NCBI GenBank assembly: GCA_039808465.1
Contig: JBDHTA010000110.1
Coordinates: 1 to 14,106, forward strand
Length of the DNA stretch: 14,106 nt
Direction: 5' to 3'
Source: Metarhizobium sp039808465
Lineage (GTDB): Bacteria > Pseudomonadota > Alphaproteobacteria > Rhizobiales > Rhizobiaceae
Notes under the pieces: model-generated
What the model saw: the letters and a program-made list of their open reading frames with translations, nothing else
Told to the model about the DNA's origin: nothing
Databases searched by the model: none
Translations under genes and position numbers: made by a program
Shown: positions 1 to 6,542 of the stretch, piece by piece
Layout of the letters: the number at the start of each line of letters is the position of its first letter
How positions within the stretch are numbered: the first letter of the stretch is position 1

Positions 1-805
1 AAATGGCGAGGCGACGGCGCAACTGCCCGCCCTGTTGCCGCGCCGCTTTCAGTTCCAGCGCAACGCCTTCGAGGGAAAGGCTCTGCGGCGGCCCGTCGGC
101 GGGAATCGGATGGCCGTCGCGCTCCTCGCCCGCGGCCAGCGCCAGCACCTCGCTTACCAGACGGCGGAAGGCGTCCTCGCGGGCATGTTCGCCCGGCACG
201 GCGATGATCGAGGCGATGACGCCGTGGCGCGAGCGGATCGGGTTCCAGCGGCAGGACAGGCCGGTCAGATCCGGCCGCTCCGGCGCGTCCGCCATGGGAA
301 CGGTGAAGCGGCCCGCCTTCATCTGCCGCTCGGCCCAGCTTGCGCCGCCGCCCGCGAACATGGCGTAGCTGACCTGCGGGCTGGCGCGGAAACGGGCGAT
401 GCGCACATCCTGCCCGGCATCCCGCGCCGCTGCCACCGGCACCATGGCGGCGCGCATGTCGAGCCCCAGCTCATCGCGCACCCAGCGGCGGGTGGCGGCC
501 AGCGCCGCCTCGGCCTTCGCCTTGCCCTGACCGGGCAGGGCGACCAGCGCGCCGTCGCCGCCGAAGACGAAGGGCAGGGTGGTTTCGTCAAGCGCGTTCA
601 GCACGGCGGAAATCACGCTGGCGCCCGCCATGTTGACATCCTTGTAGCGTCCGCTGGCGATGGCGCCGGTGGAATCGACGATATCGGCCGCCGCCAGCCA
701 CCAGTCATGCGGCAGGGGCGCGTAGACGGCGGGATCGGTGACCGCCTCGAAACGGTCGAAGACCGGCGCGTCGAAGCGCGTCTCATGCAGGGCCGTTTCC
801 GTCAT
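1..805 (-). CDS. DUF3095 family protein, cyclase-like (C-terminus beyond window)
   Basis: Reading frame on the minus strand, open from an ATG at 805-803 to the left edge: 268 codons with no stop, so the C-terminal part is missing. The start is preceded by a GGGAG ribosome site. The N-terminus matches the DUF3095 family: a D-P-x-x-Y-x-P-L-P-x-D-W segment near residues 24-35, A-D-I-x-x-S-T at 40-46, G-R-Y-K-D-V-N-M at 52-59 and F-G-G-D-G-A at 81-86. The Asp41/Ser45/Thr46 and Asp84 pattern resembles the two metal-binding aspartates of class III nucleotidyl cyclases and GGDEF-like folds. Cyclase activity is therefore possible but not shown; the family has no established function that I know of. 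No signal peptide or membrane segment is visible. It is divergent from the methyltransferase gene across an 88-bp gap. Family call is confident; function is unknown. Confidence 0.85.
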   Translation of the reverse strand, partial: MTETALHETRFDAPVFDRFEAVTDPAVYAPLPHDWWLAAADIVDSTGAIASGRYKDVNMAGASVISAVLNALDETTLPFVFGGDGALVALPGQGKAKAEAALAATRRWVRDELGLDMRAAMVPVAAARDAGQDVRIARFRASPQVSYAMFAGGGASWAERQMKAGRFTVPMADAPERPDLTGLSCRWNPIRSRHGVIASIIAVPGEHAREDAFRRLVSEVLALAAGEERDGHPIPADGPPQSLSLEGVALELKAARQQGGQLRRRLAI

Positions 806-893
806 GCCGTTCTCCCGCCGTTTTTACCTTCGAGGACTTGCATGATACGCCCTGCGCCGTTCTTTATGTAGCCTCGACAACCGGAAAGCCCTC

Positions 894-1373
894 ATGAGCC
901 GTCTCGACAGTTTCATCCGCCGCCTCAGCGCCCAGCGCGATATTCTCAACCGGATCGCGCCGCAGGTGGCGGAACTGGAGGGGCCGGTGCTGGAACTGGG
1001 GCTCGGCAACGGCCGCACCTTCGATCATCTGCGCGAGTTGCTGCCCGGGCGGCGCATCGTCGCCTTCGACCGGGATGTGCGCTGCCATGCCGCCTCGCGC
1101 CCGCCCGAGGGCGATATCGTGCTGGGCGAGATCGCCGAAACGGCGCGGGACTGGATGGGATGCGGCGCGGCGCTGGTGCATGCCGATATCGGCACCGGCT
1201 ATGACGACAGGGACGCGGTGACGCTGACATGGCTGCCGGAGCTGGCGGCATCCGCGCTTCGGCCCGGCGGCATCGCCGTCAGCGGCTTGCCGCTGGATCA
1301 CCCCGATCTCGCGCCGCTGCCCTTGCCGGAGGGCGTGCGCGAAGGGCGTTATTTCATCTATCGCCGCAGATAG
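894..1373 (+). CDS. Small class I SAM-dependent methyltransferase (Methyltransf_17-like)
   Basis: Protein of 159 residues with a Rossmann-type methyltransferase core. Motif I is L-E-L-G-L-G-N-G at 33-40, and the ribose-binding acidic residue is probably Asp59 in A-F-D-R. A V-H-A-D-I-G strand follows at 95-100, and L-R-P-G-G at 122-126 is the usual post-motif loop. Length and the N-terminal S-R-L-D-S-F-I-R-R-L-S-A-Q-R-D fit the short stand-alone family Pfam calls S-adenosyl-L-methionine methyltransferase (Methyltransf_17). The substrate is unknown. The start is the ATG at 894, after GGAAAG at 882-887. There is no membrane segment, so it should be cytosolic. It diverges from the DUF3095 gene and is followed by a terminator-like hairpin at 1388-1414, so it is probably transcribed alone. 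Confidence 0.85.
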   Translation: MSRLDSFIRRLSAQRDILNRIAPQVAELEGPVLELGLGNGRTFDHLRELLPGRRIVAFDRDVRCHAASRPPEGDIVLGEIAETARDWMGCGAALVHADIGTGYDDRDAVTLTWLPELAASALRPGGIAVSGLPLDHPDLAPLPLPEGVREGRYFIYRRR

Positions 1374-1387
1374 ATTCGCGGCCCGCA

Positions 1388-1414
1388 AAAATCGTAAGCC
1401 GGGCTTGCGATTTT
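1388..1414 (+). terminator. Probable intrinsic terminator after the methyltransferase gene
   Basis: Near-perfect inverted repeat starting 15 bases after the stop codon. Arms 1388-1399 and 1403-1414 pair over 12 positions (one G-U wobble at 1395/1407) around a 3-base loop. The outer part is AAAA on the 5' side and TTTT on the 3' side, the A-tract/T-tract form of a hairpin that can terminate in both directions. The GC core is only AGCC/GGCT, so efficiency is uncertain. Confidence 0.55.
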
Positions 1415-1454
1415 CATGGAAGCGCGGCCTGCCCGGCGATAAGACACCCACACC

Positions 1455-2345
1455 ATGTCCATGAAAACCCGCGGCTATCTCTTCGCCCTTCTGGCAATCA
1501 CCATCTTCTCGTTGCAGGATGCGATTTCCCGGCATCTCGGCGCCACCTATCCGCCGATCCTGATCACCATGATCCGCTTTCTGGCCTTCGCGGTGGTGGC
1601 GGCGGCGCTGGCGGCGCGCCGGGCGGGCAGCCTGCGGCGGGCGATGGCTTCCCGGCGCCCGTGGTTCCAGTTGATGCGCGGCGGCCTGCTGGCCGCGCAG
1701 GTGGTGATCACCATCACCTCCTTCACGCTGATCGGGCTGGCGCATTCGCAGGCGATCTTCGCCTCCGGGCCGATCATCGTCGCGCTGCTGTCGATGCCGC
1801 TGCTCGGCGAACGGGTCGGCTGGCGGCGCTGGACGGCGATCTCGGCCGGATTGCTCGGGGTGCTGATCATCCTCAGGCCGGATGGCAGCGCCTTCGATCC
1901 CGGCGTGCTGGTGGCGCTTGCCAGCGCCTTCGTCTTCGCGCTCTACGTCATCGCCACCCGCTATGCCAGCCGCGACGATTCCGCCATGACCAGCTTCCTC
2001 TATACCGGGCTTGGCGGCGGGCTGCTGATGGCGGCCGTCGGGCCGTTCTTCTGGATCAATCCCGCGCCCGGCGATATCGTCTGGCTCGGGCTGGTCTGCG
2101 TCACCGGCGTCGCCAGCCATGGCCTGCTGATCCGCGCCTATGAGATTCTCGACGCCGCCGCCGTGCAGCCGGTCATGTATCTGCAACTCGTCTTCGCCTC
2201 GGTGCTGGGCACGACGCTGTTTGGCGAAACGCTCACCCTCAATGTCGCCGCCGGTTCGGCCGTGGTCGTGGCGGCGGGCATCTTCACGGTGTGGCGCGAA
2301 AGCGTCGTTGCCCGGCGGGCGGCAAATTCCGCCAGACAGGGTTAA
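1455..2345 (+). CDS. DMT-superfamily transporter with two EamA domains
   Basis: Protein of 296 residues made almost entirely of hydrophobic helices, fitting ten transmembrane segments in two EamA repeats (about residues 7-140 and 150-285). The first repeat ends with a conserved-looking L-L-G-E-R at 116-120, and the second has the matching L-F-G-E-T; both are typical of EamA proteins. Members of this inner-membrane family export amino acids, nucleosides or other metabolites, and the substrate cannot be read from the sequence. The start is taken at ATG 1455; an ATG two codons later is equally possible because no strong ribosome site precedes either. It is flanked by the hairpin at 1388-1414 upstream and the polysaccharide genes downstream. 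Its TAA stop lies inside a CtrA-like box. It is only distantly related to the second EamA protein at 8061-8954. Confidence 0.9.
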   Translation: MSMKTRGYLFALLAITIFSLQDAISRHLGATYPPILITMIRFLAFAVVAAALAARRAGSLRRAMASRRPWFQLMRGGLLAAQVVITITSFTLIGLAHSQAIFASGPIIVALLSMPLLGERVGWRRWTAISAGLLGVLIILRPDGSAFDPGVLVALASAFVFALYVIATRYASRDDSAMTSFLYTGLGGGLLMAAVGPFFWINPAPGDIVWLGLVCVTGVASHGLLIRAYEILDAAAVQPVMYLQLVFASVLGTTLFGETLTLNVAAGSAVVVAAGIFTVWRESVVARRAANSARQG

Positions 2346-2356
2346 CAGAGCTTTAG
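2342..2356 (+). promoter_or_regulatory. CtrA-like box upstream of the polysaccharide polymerase
   Basis: TTAA at 2342-2345 and TTAG at 2353-2356 are separated by exactly 7 bases. The consensus for the alphaproteobacterial cell-cycle regulator CtrA is TTAA-N7-TTAA(C), so there is one mismatch. The first half-site includes the TAA stop of the transporter gene. The box ends 24 bases before the GTG of the polymerase gene. A 6-bp inverted repeat (2353-2358 with 2366-2371) overlaps its right half. Confidence 0.4.
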
Positions 2357-2380
2357 CACCCGCAATGCTAAGCAAGGCTT

Positions 2381-3655
2381 GTGAAGCCACGAAGGCAGGG
2401 TGCGATTTTGCCGGAATTGCGTGAAAACAGAAGCTGCGGCGCGATCGTCTGGATCGCCGTGGCTTCGGTCGTCTACAATGCGCTGCTTGCCATCGTCAAC
2501 GCGCATGTGATGCCGCTCGGCTTCTCGCATGTGGCGCTGGCGGAAATCTCCATCCTGCTTGCCGCCCTTCTCGTCATCGTCAGGCGCGGGTTGCATCAGG
2601 AGGATGTGGGGCTGACCGCCTTCCTGCTGTTCACGCTCGTCATCGCCGGGGTGATGTCGGGGCTGAACGGAAAGCCCTATATCGATTACTTCCGCAATAT
2701 CCTGATCATCTTCTGCTTCGCCACGCTCGGCACCTGGTCGAACCGGGCGACGGTGAAGGCCGCCTTCCTGCTGTCCCTGGCGGTGGTGATGGCAGTGCTG
2801 GTGTGCGAAATGGCTTCGCTGCCGCTTTACGCGGGCATTTTCAAACCCGGCTATTATTTCGAGACGACGCGCGGGCTGAAATCGCCGGAATGGGACACGA
2901 CCGGCCTGTTCGGCAATGCGCTCGGCTTCAAGGGGCGGCTCAGCTTCGGGCTGATCGGGCATCGCGCCTCCTCGCTGTTTCTGGAGCAGGTGTCGCTGTC
3001 GAATTTTTCCGGCGTGATGATGATGTACACGCTGTTCTTCTGGGAGGGGATGAAGCGCGGCATGAAGCTGCTGCTCGTCGCCTGCATCGCGCTGATGCTG
3101 CTGACGACGGCTTCGCGCACCATGCTGACCTTCGCCGCCGTCTGCGTCATCGGCTATGTCGTGTTTCCGCGCCTGCCGAAGCTGACGAGCCTGTTCACCA
3201 TGCCGCTGATCCTGCTGGCGGCAAGCGCGGTCTATCTGGTGAAGCCTGATGCGACGGGCGACAATCTCAGCGGCCGCATCGTGCTGACCATGCGCTACGT
3301 CTACGAGATGGACCTGTTCGGCATGCTCGGCTTCTATGCCGACAAGGCCTCCTTCTTCGCCGATAGCGGCTATGTCTATATCGTCTATGGCGGAACCATT
3401 TTCGGGCTGATCGCCTTCTGGCTGTTCGTGTCGCTGTTTCCGGCAGGCGAAACGCCCGCGCAGCGGCGGCTGGCGCAGGCGTTGCCGATCTTCCTGTTCT
3501 TCAACCTGATGATCGGCGCCACGCCGGTCTTCACCGCCAAGATCGCCGGGCTCATGTGGCTGCTGGTGGGCTATGCCCGCCACCAGACCGCGCCGCGCCC
3601 CATACCCGCGCCCACATCCGCCATGACCGCCCTGCCACGGGAGAGCCTGACATGA
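2381..3655 (+). CDS. Wzy-like surface polysaccharide polymerase (O-antigen ligase/polymerase-type membrane protein)
   Basis: Protein of 424 residues with about ten to eleven membrane helices (roughly 22-40, 49-67, 78-94, 106-119, 126-145, 211-221, 229-244, 249-262, 271-287, 330-352, 367-398). A long outward loop lies at about 146-210 and a second at 288-330. The R-A-S-S-L-F-L-E-Q-V-S-L-S-N-F segment (195-209) is the kind of conserved loop seen in Wzy-like polymerases of Wzx/Wzy pathways, which join lipid-linked repeat units in the periplasm. The assignment rests on this, the topology and the neighbours. The GTG at 2381 is one possible start. A TTG at 2408 has a better ribosome site (GAAGGCAGGG, 2391-2400), would remove nine residues and fits the CtrA-like box better. 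The gene overlaps the endoglucanase gene by ATGA, implying translational coupling. It could instead be an O-antigen-type ligase. Confidence 0.75.
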   Translation: MKPRRQGAILPELRENRSCGAIVWIAVASVVYNALLAIVNAHVMPLGFSHVALAEISILLAALLVIVRRGLHQEDVGLTAFLLFTLVIAGVMSGLNGKPYIDYFRNILIIFCFATLGTWSNRATVKAAFLLSLAVVMAVLVCEMASLPLYAGIFKPGYYFETTRGLKSPEWDTTGLFGNALGFKGRLSFGLIGHRASSLFLEQVSLSNFSGVMMMYTLFFWEGMKRGMKLLLVACIALMLLTTASRTMLTFAAVCVIGYVVFPRLPKLTSLFTMPLILLAASAVYLVKPDATGDNLSGRIVLTMRYVYEMDLFGMLGFYADKASFFADSGYVYIVYGGTIFGLIAFWLFVSLFPAGETPAQRRLAQALPIFLFFNLMIGATPVFTAKIAGLMWLLVGYARHQTAPRPIPAPTSAMTALPRESLT

Positions 3656-4743
3656 CGCCCCGCCCGATCCATGCCCTGATTCTCTCCGCCACGATCGGCC
3701 TGCCGATGGCGGCGGGCGCGCAGGCCGCAGAGCCGCTCTGCCTTCAGGGCGTCAATCTCTCCGGCGCGGAATTCGGCGAGGGGCGGGGCACGTATGGCGA
3801 GGATTACATCTATCCCTCCGCCGCCACTGTCGATTATTTCGCGGGCAAGGGCATGAATGCCGTGCGCCTGCCCTTCAAGTGGGAGCGGCTGCAACCGCGT
3901 CTGCGCAAGGGTTTCGACGCGAAAGAGCTGAAACGGCTGCGCGAGGCGGTGGGGCTGGCGCGCGGGCGCGGCATGAGCGTCGTTCTCGATCCGCATAACT
4001 ACGCCCGCTACAATGGCGAGGTCATCGGCTCCGCCGCCGTTCCGGTGGCCGCCTTCGCCGATTTCTGGCGCCGTCTGGCCCGGGAATTTTCCGGCGACCG
4101 CGCCGTGCTCTACGGCCTGATGAACGAGCCCTACGACATGCCCGCGCCGCAATGGCTCGACGCCACCAATGCGGCGATTGCCGCCATCCGCGAGGCGGGC
4201 GCGAAAAACCTGATCCTCGTGCCCGGCACGCGCTGGACCGGCGCGCATAGCTGGCGGGCCGAGGGCGATGGCGGCTCGAATGCCGAGGTGATGAGCGGTG
4301 TCAGCGATCCGCTCGGCCGCTACGCCTTCGAATTCCACCAGTATCTCGACGGGGATTTTTCCGGCACGCATGGCGATTGCCCGAAAAGCGCCGAGGCGGC
4401 GGCGGCGATCGCCGATGTCAGCGCATGGCTGCGCGAAAAGGGCAGGCAGGGCTTTCTCGGCGAATTCGGCGTGCCCGCCAGCCGCGAATGCCGCGAGGGG
4501 CTGGCGGCGCTGATGGACGCGCTCGAAAAGAACGGCGACGCCTGGATCGGCTGGACCTACTGGGCGGCGGGCGACTGGTGGCCCGCGTCGGAGGCGCTGA
4601 ACATCCAGCCGACGCCGGAGGGCGACCGCCCGCAACTCGCCGCCCTCTCGCACGCCATGGCGCGGACGAAGGCGCAGAAAGGCTGCGGCGGGCAAACCCC
4701 CGGCATTCCCGGCGATTCGAAGCTGCGCCTAACCATCCCTTAA
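3652..4743 (+). CDS. Secreted glycoside hydrolase family 5 endoglucanase (cellulase)
   Basis: Protein of 363 residues from the ATG at 3652, which overlaps the polymerase stop as ATGA and follows a GGGAG ribosome site. In-frame codons farther upstream would bury the signal peptide. Residues 1-25 look like a signal peptide ending A-G-A-Q-A, so the enzyme is periplasmic or exported. A GH5 TIM barrel follows: G-V-N-L-S-G-A-E-F at 33-41, N-A-V-R-L-P-F-K at 69-76, D-P-H-N-Y at 113-117, acid/base Glu159 in L-M-N-E-P, F-H-Q-Y at 228-231, nucleophile Glu271 in G-E-F-G, and Trp301. All catalytic positions are present. It should hydrolyse beta-1,4-glucan or a related backbone. Between a polymerase and a co-polymerase, its likely job is trimming, editing or releasing the polymer made by this locus rather than feeding on plant cellulose; that role is inferred. 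No carbohydrate-binding module is present. Confidence 0.92.
   Translation: MTPRPIHALILSATIGLPMAAGAQAAEPLCLQGVNLSGAEFGEGRGTYGEDYIYPSAATVDYFAGKGMNAVRLPFKWERLQPRLRKGFDAKELKRLREAVGLARGRGMSVVLDPHNYARYNGEVIGSAAVPVAAFADFWRRLAREFSGDRAVLYGLMNEPYDMPAPQWLDATNAAIAAIREAGAKNLILVPGTRWTGAHSWRAEGDGGSNAEVMSGVSDPLGRYAFEFHQYLDGDFSGTHGDCPKSAEAAAAIADVSAWLREKGRQGFLGEFGVPASRECREGLAALMDALEKNGDAWIGWTYWAAGDWWPASEALNIQPTPEGDRPQLAALSHAMARTKAQKGCGGQTPGIPGDSKLRLTIP
4729..4743 (+). promoter_or_regulatory. CtrA-like box upstream of the polysaccharide co-polymerase
   Basis: CTAA at 4729-4732 and TTAA at 4740-4743 are separated by 7 bases (CCATCCC) and followed by CC. This matches TTAA-N7-TTAAC with one mismatch and also carries the TAACCAT flank common in rhizobial CtrA boxes. 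The second half includes the TAA stop of the endoglucanase gene. The box ends 68 bases before the co-polymerase ATG. A GANTC site, the CcrM methylation sequence, lies at 4714-4718. Downstream are a 10-bp palindrome (4751-4760) and a small hairpin (4776-4792). Confidence 0.45.
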
Positions 4744-4811
4744 CCAAAAAAATCTAGATTGCATTCATCAATGGCCCGCGCTGATGGCGCGGAGGCTGAA
4801 GTGGAACGGTC

Positions 4812-6542
4812 ATGCGGCAGATGATGGGGATGCGCAGCGAAAGGCAGGCGGACGCGGACGGCGCGGCAGGCTTCGAGCGCCCGCGCCCGCCGCGCCGTGC
4901 GCCCCTGATCCAGATCTCCGAATTCAAGCCGAAGCCGGGAAGCCTGCTGGACGATCTCGATCCTCCCGCCGCGCCCGTCTTCGAACCCGCGCCGGAACCG
5001 GAGCCCGCAGCCGAGGCGCCTGCGGTGGAAAAGGCGCCGCCGCCGGTTGCCGCGCCGGACATGCCGCGCCCGGCCGCGCCGGAGCCGCTGCCGGTCCTCA
5101 TCGATACGCGCACCGTGCTGCAAGCGCTGTGGAGCCATCGCCGCGTGGTGATGGGGCTGGCGCTGGGCGGGGTGCTGATGGGGGCGGCGCTCGGGCCGCT
5201 CATCCCGCGAAAATTTTCCGCCGCCACCAGCCTCTATTTCGATCCGCGCCAGATCGAGGTCGCGGCGGATCCGGCGGCGCAGGCGCCCTTCAACCGCGAT
5301 GCCTTCCTCGCCGTCATCGACAGCCAGATGCGCATCCTGACCTCCCAGCGGGTGCTGGAAAAGGCGGCGCTGGCGCTCGGCCTGGATCAGGATCCCTCCT
5401 ATGCCGGGCGTTCCGACGGCATGGCCTTGCAGGCGGCGACCGACGCCTTGCAGAAATCGCTGAAGGTGGAGCGCGAGGACAATACCTATATCGTCAACCT
5501 CACCGTGACGGGCAAGAGTGCCGACCGCTCGGCGGACATCGCCAATCAGGTGGTTTCGTCCTTCCTTCAGGAAGAGGATTCGGCCTCCTCGGGCTTCTAC
5601 CGCGAGGCGGGAACGACACTGGACGGGCGGCTCGACGTGCTGGCCAGACGGCTTCAGGATGCCGAGCGCGCCGTCGAGACCTACAAGGCCGGGCACGGCA
5701 TGGTCAGCGCCAATGGCGGGCTGATCGCCGACAAGCGGCTGCTGGCGCTGGACGAGATGGTGCTGGCCGCGCAGAAGGCCACCATCGAGGCGGAGGCGCG
5801 CGCCGAGGCGGTGGGGCGGCTCGATTTCGCAAGCCTCGTCGTTGAGGGACTGCCGGAAAGCGTGCAGTCGCCGATGCTGATCGATCTGCGCCGCCAGTAC
5901 AGCGTGCTGGCCGCCAATGTGAAGAGCCTCGAAACGCGCTATGGCAGCAGGCATCCGCAGCTTGCGGCGGCGCGGGCTTCGCTCGATGGCGTTTCGGGCG
6001 AAATCCGCCGCGAATTGCAGCGCTATGCCGCCGCCGCCCGCGCCAGCGCCGGGCAGGCGCGCAAGGCCGAGGCCGATCTTGCCAGACAGATGGCGGCGCA
6101 GCAGACGGCGCAGAGCGACACGTCCATCCAGCAGATCGAGCTGAACGAACTGACGCGCCGCGCCGCCGCCGCGCGCGGCATTTACGAAACCGTGCTGAAG
6201 CGCACCCAGCAGACCGGCGAGGAACAGAACCTCGCCAGAAGCAATATCCGCATCGTCTCGAAGGCCGAGCCGCCGTTGAAGCCCGATGGGCCGGGACGAT
6301 CGGCGCTGACGGTGGCGGCCGCCATCGGCGGGCTGATCGCGGGGCTGGGCGCAGGCGCGCTCTATGCGCTGGCCCGGATGCTGGCGCCGCACCCCTATTT
6401 TCGCGGCTTCGTGTCCGAGCCGCGAAAGCCCGCCCGCCCGGCAAAGCCGATGCCACCCCTTGACAGCAACCGCCGTCGTCCCACAATCAGGGAGGAAGAG
6501 GAACAGGCGGAGTATCTGCGGCGGTGGCGCAAACGGCGGTAA
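4812..6542 (+). CDS. Wzz/GumC-type polysaccharide co-polymerase and export protein, no kinase domain
   Basis: Protein of 576 residues. Residues 1-100 are a cytoplasmic tail rich in Pro, Ala and Glu, probably disordered. TM1 is at about 111-131, after T-R-T-V-L-Q-A-L-W (a typical Wzz start). A periplasmic Wzz domain follows, then a long helical hairpin (about 265-470) likely to form coiled coil, then a P-P-L-K-P-D-G-P-G-R stretch before TM2 at 497-522, the classical junction of ExoP/GumC/Wzc proteins. The protein ends with a basic/acidic tail (552-576) instead of a tyrosine kinase; no Walker A motif is visible. Such proteins set chain length and bridge the inner-membrane polymerase to an outer-membrane Wza-type channel. 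ATG at 4812 is used, with weak GGAAC upstream; ATGs at 4824, 4827 and 4833 are not all in frame, and 4812 retains the whole tail. A CtrA-like box lies upstream, and the 3' end overlaps ung by 19 bases. Confidence 0.85.
   Translation: MRQMMGMRSERQADADGAAGFERPRPPRRAPLIQISEFKPKPGSLLDDLDPPAAPVFEPAPEPEPAAEAPAVEKAPPPVAAPDMPRPAAPEPLPVLIDTRTVLQALWSHRRVVMGLALGGVLMGAALGPLIPRKFSAATSLYFDPRQIEVAADPAAQAPFNRDAFLAVIDSQMRILTSQRVLEKAALALGLDQDPSYAGRSDGMALQAATDALQKSLKVEREDNTYIVNLTVTGKSADRSADIANQVVSSFLQEEDSASSGFYREAGTTLDGRLDVLARRLQDAERAVETYKAGHGMVSANGGLIADKRLLALDEMVLAAQKATIEAEARAEAVGRLDFASLVVEGLPESVQSPMLIDLRRQYSVLAANVKSLETRYGSRHPQLAAARASLDGVSGEIRRELQRYAAAARASAGQARKAEADLARQMAAQQTAQSDTSIQQIELNELTRRAAAARGIYETVLKRTQQTGEEQNLARSNIRIVSKAEPPLKPDGPGRSALTVAAAIGGLIAGLGAGALYALARMLAPHPYFRGFVSEPRKPARPAKPMPPLDSNRRRPTIREEEEQAEYLRRWRKRR

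Noticed and set aside
35..871. A plus-strand open frame opposite the DUF3095 gene
   Set aside because: The minus-strand frame carries clear family motifs; the plus frame does not.
864..2390. A 508-codon minus-strand open frame across the methyltransferase and first transporter genes
   Set aside because: It spans two genes and their gap and has no recognisable domain; GC-rich third positions keep the antisense frame open.
3556..3651. Upstream extension of the endoglucanase frame to an ATG at 3556
   Set aside because: It would overlap the polymerase gene by about 100 bases and put the signal peptide inside the protein; the ATG at 3652 has a ribosome site and ATGA coupling.
4771..4824. A 17-codon open frame just before the co-polymerase start, possible leader peptide
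   Set aside because: It overlaps the true start in another frame, lacks a ribosome site and contains no regulatory codon run.
4740..6392. A 550-codon minus-strand open frame opposite the co-polymerase gene
   Set aside because: Antisense shadow of a well-supported Wzz/GumC protein, with the same Arg/His-rich composition.
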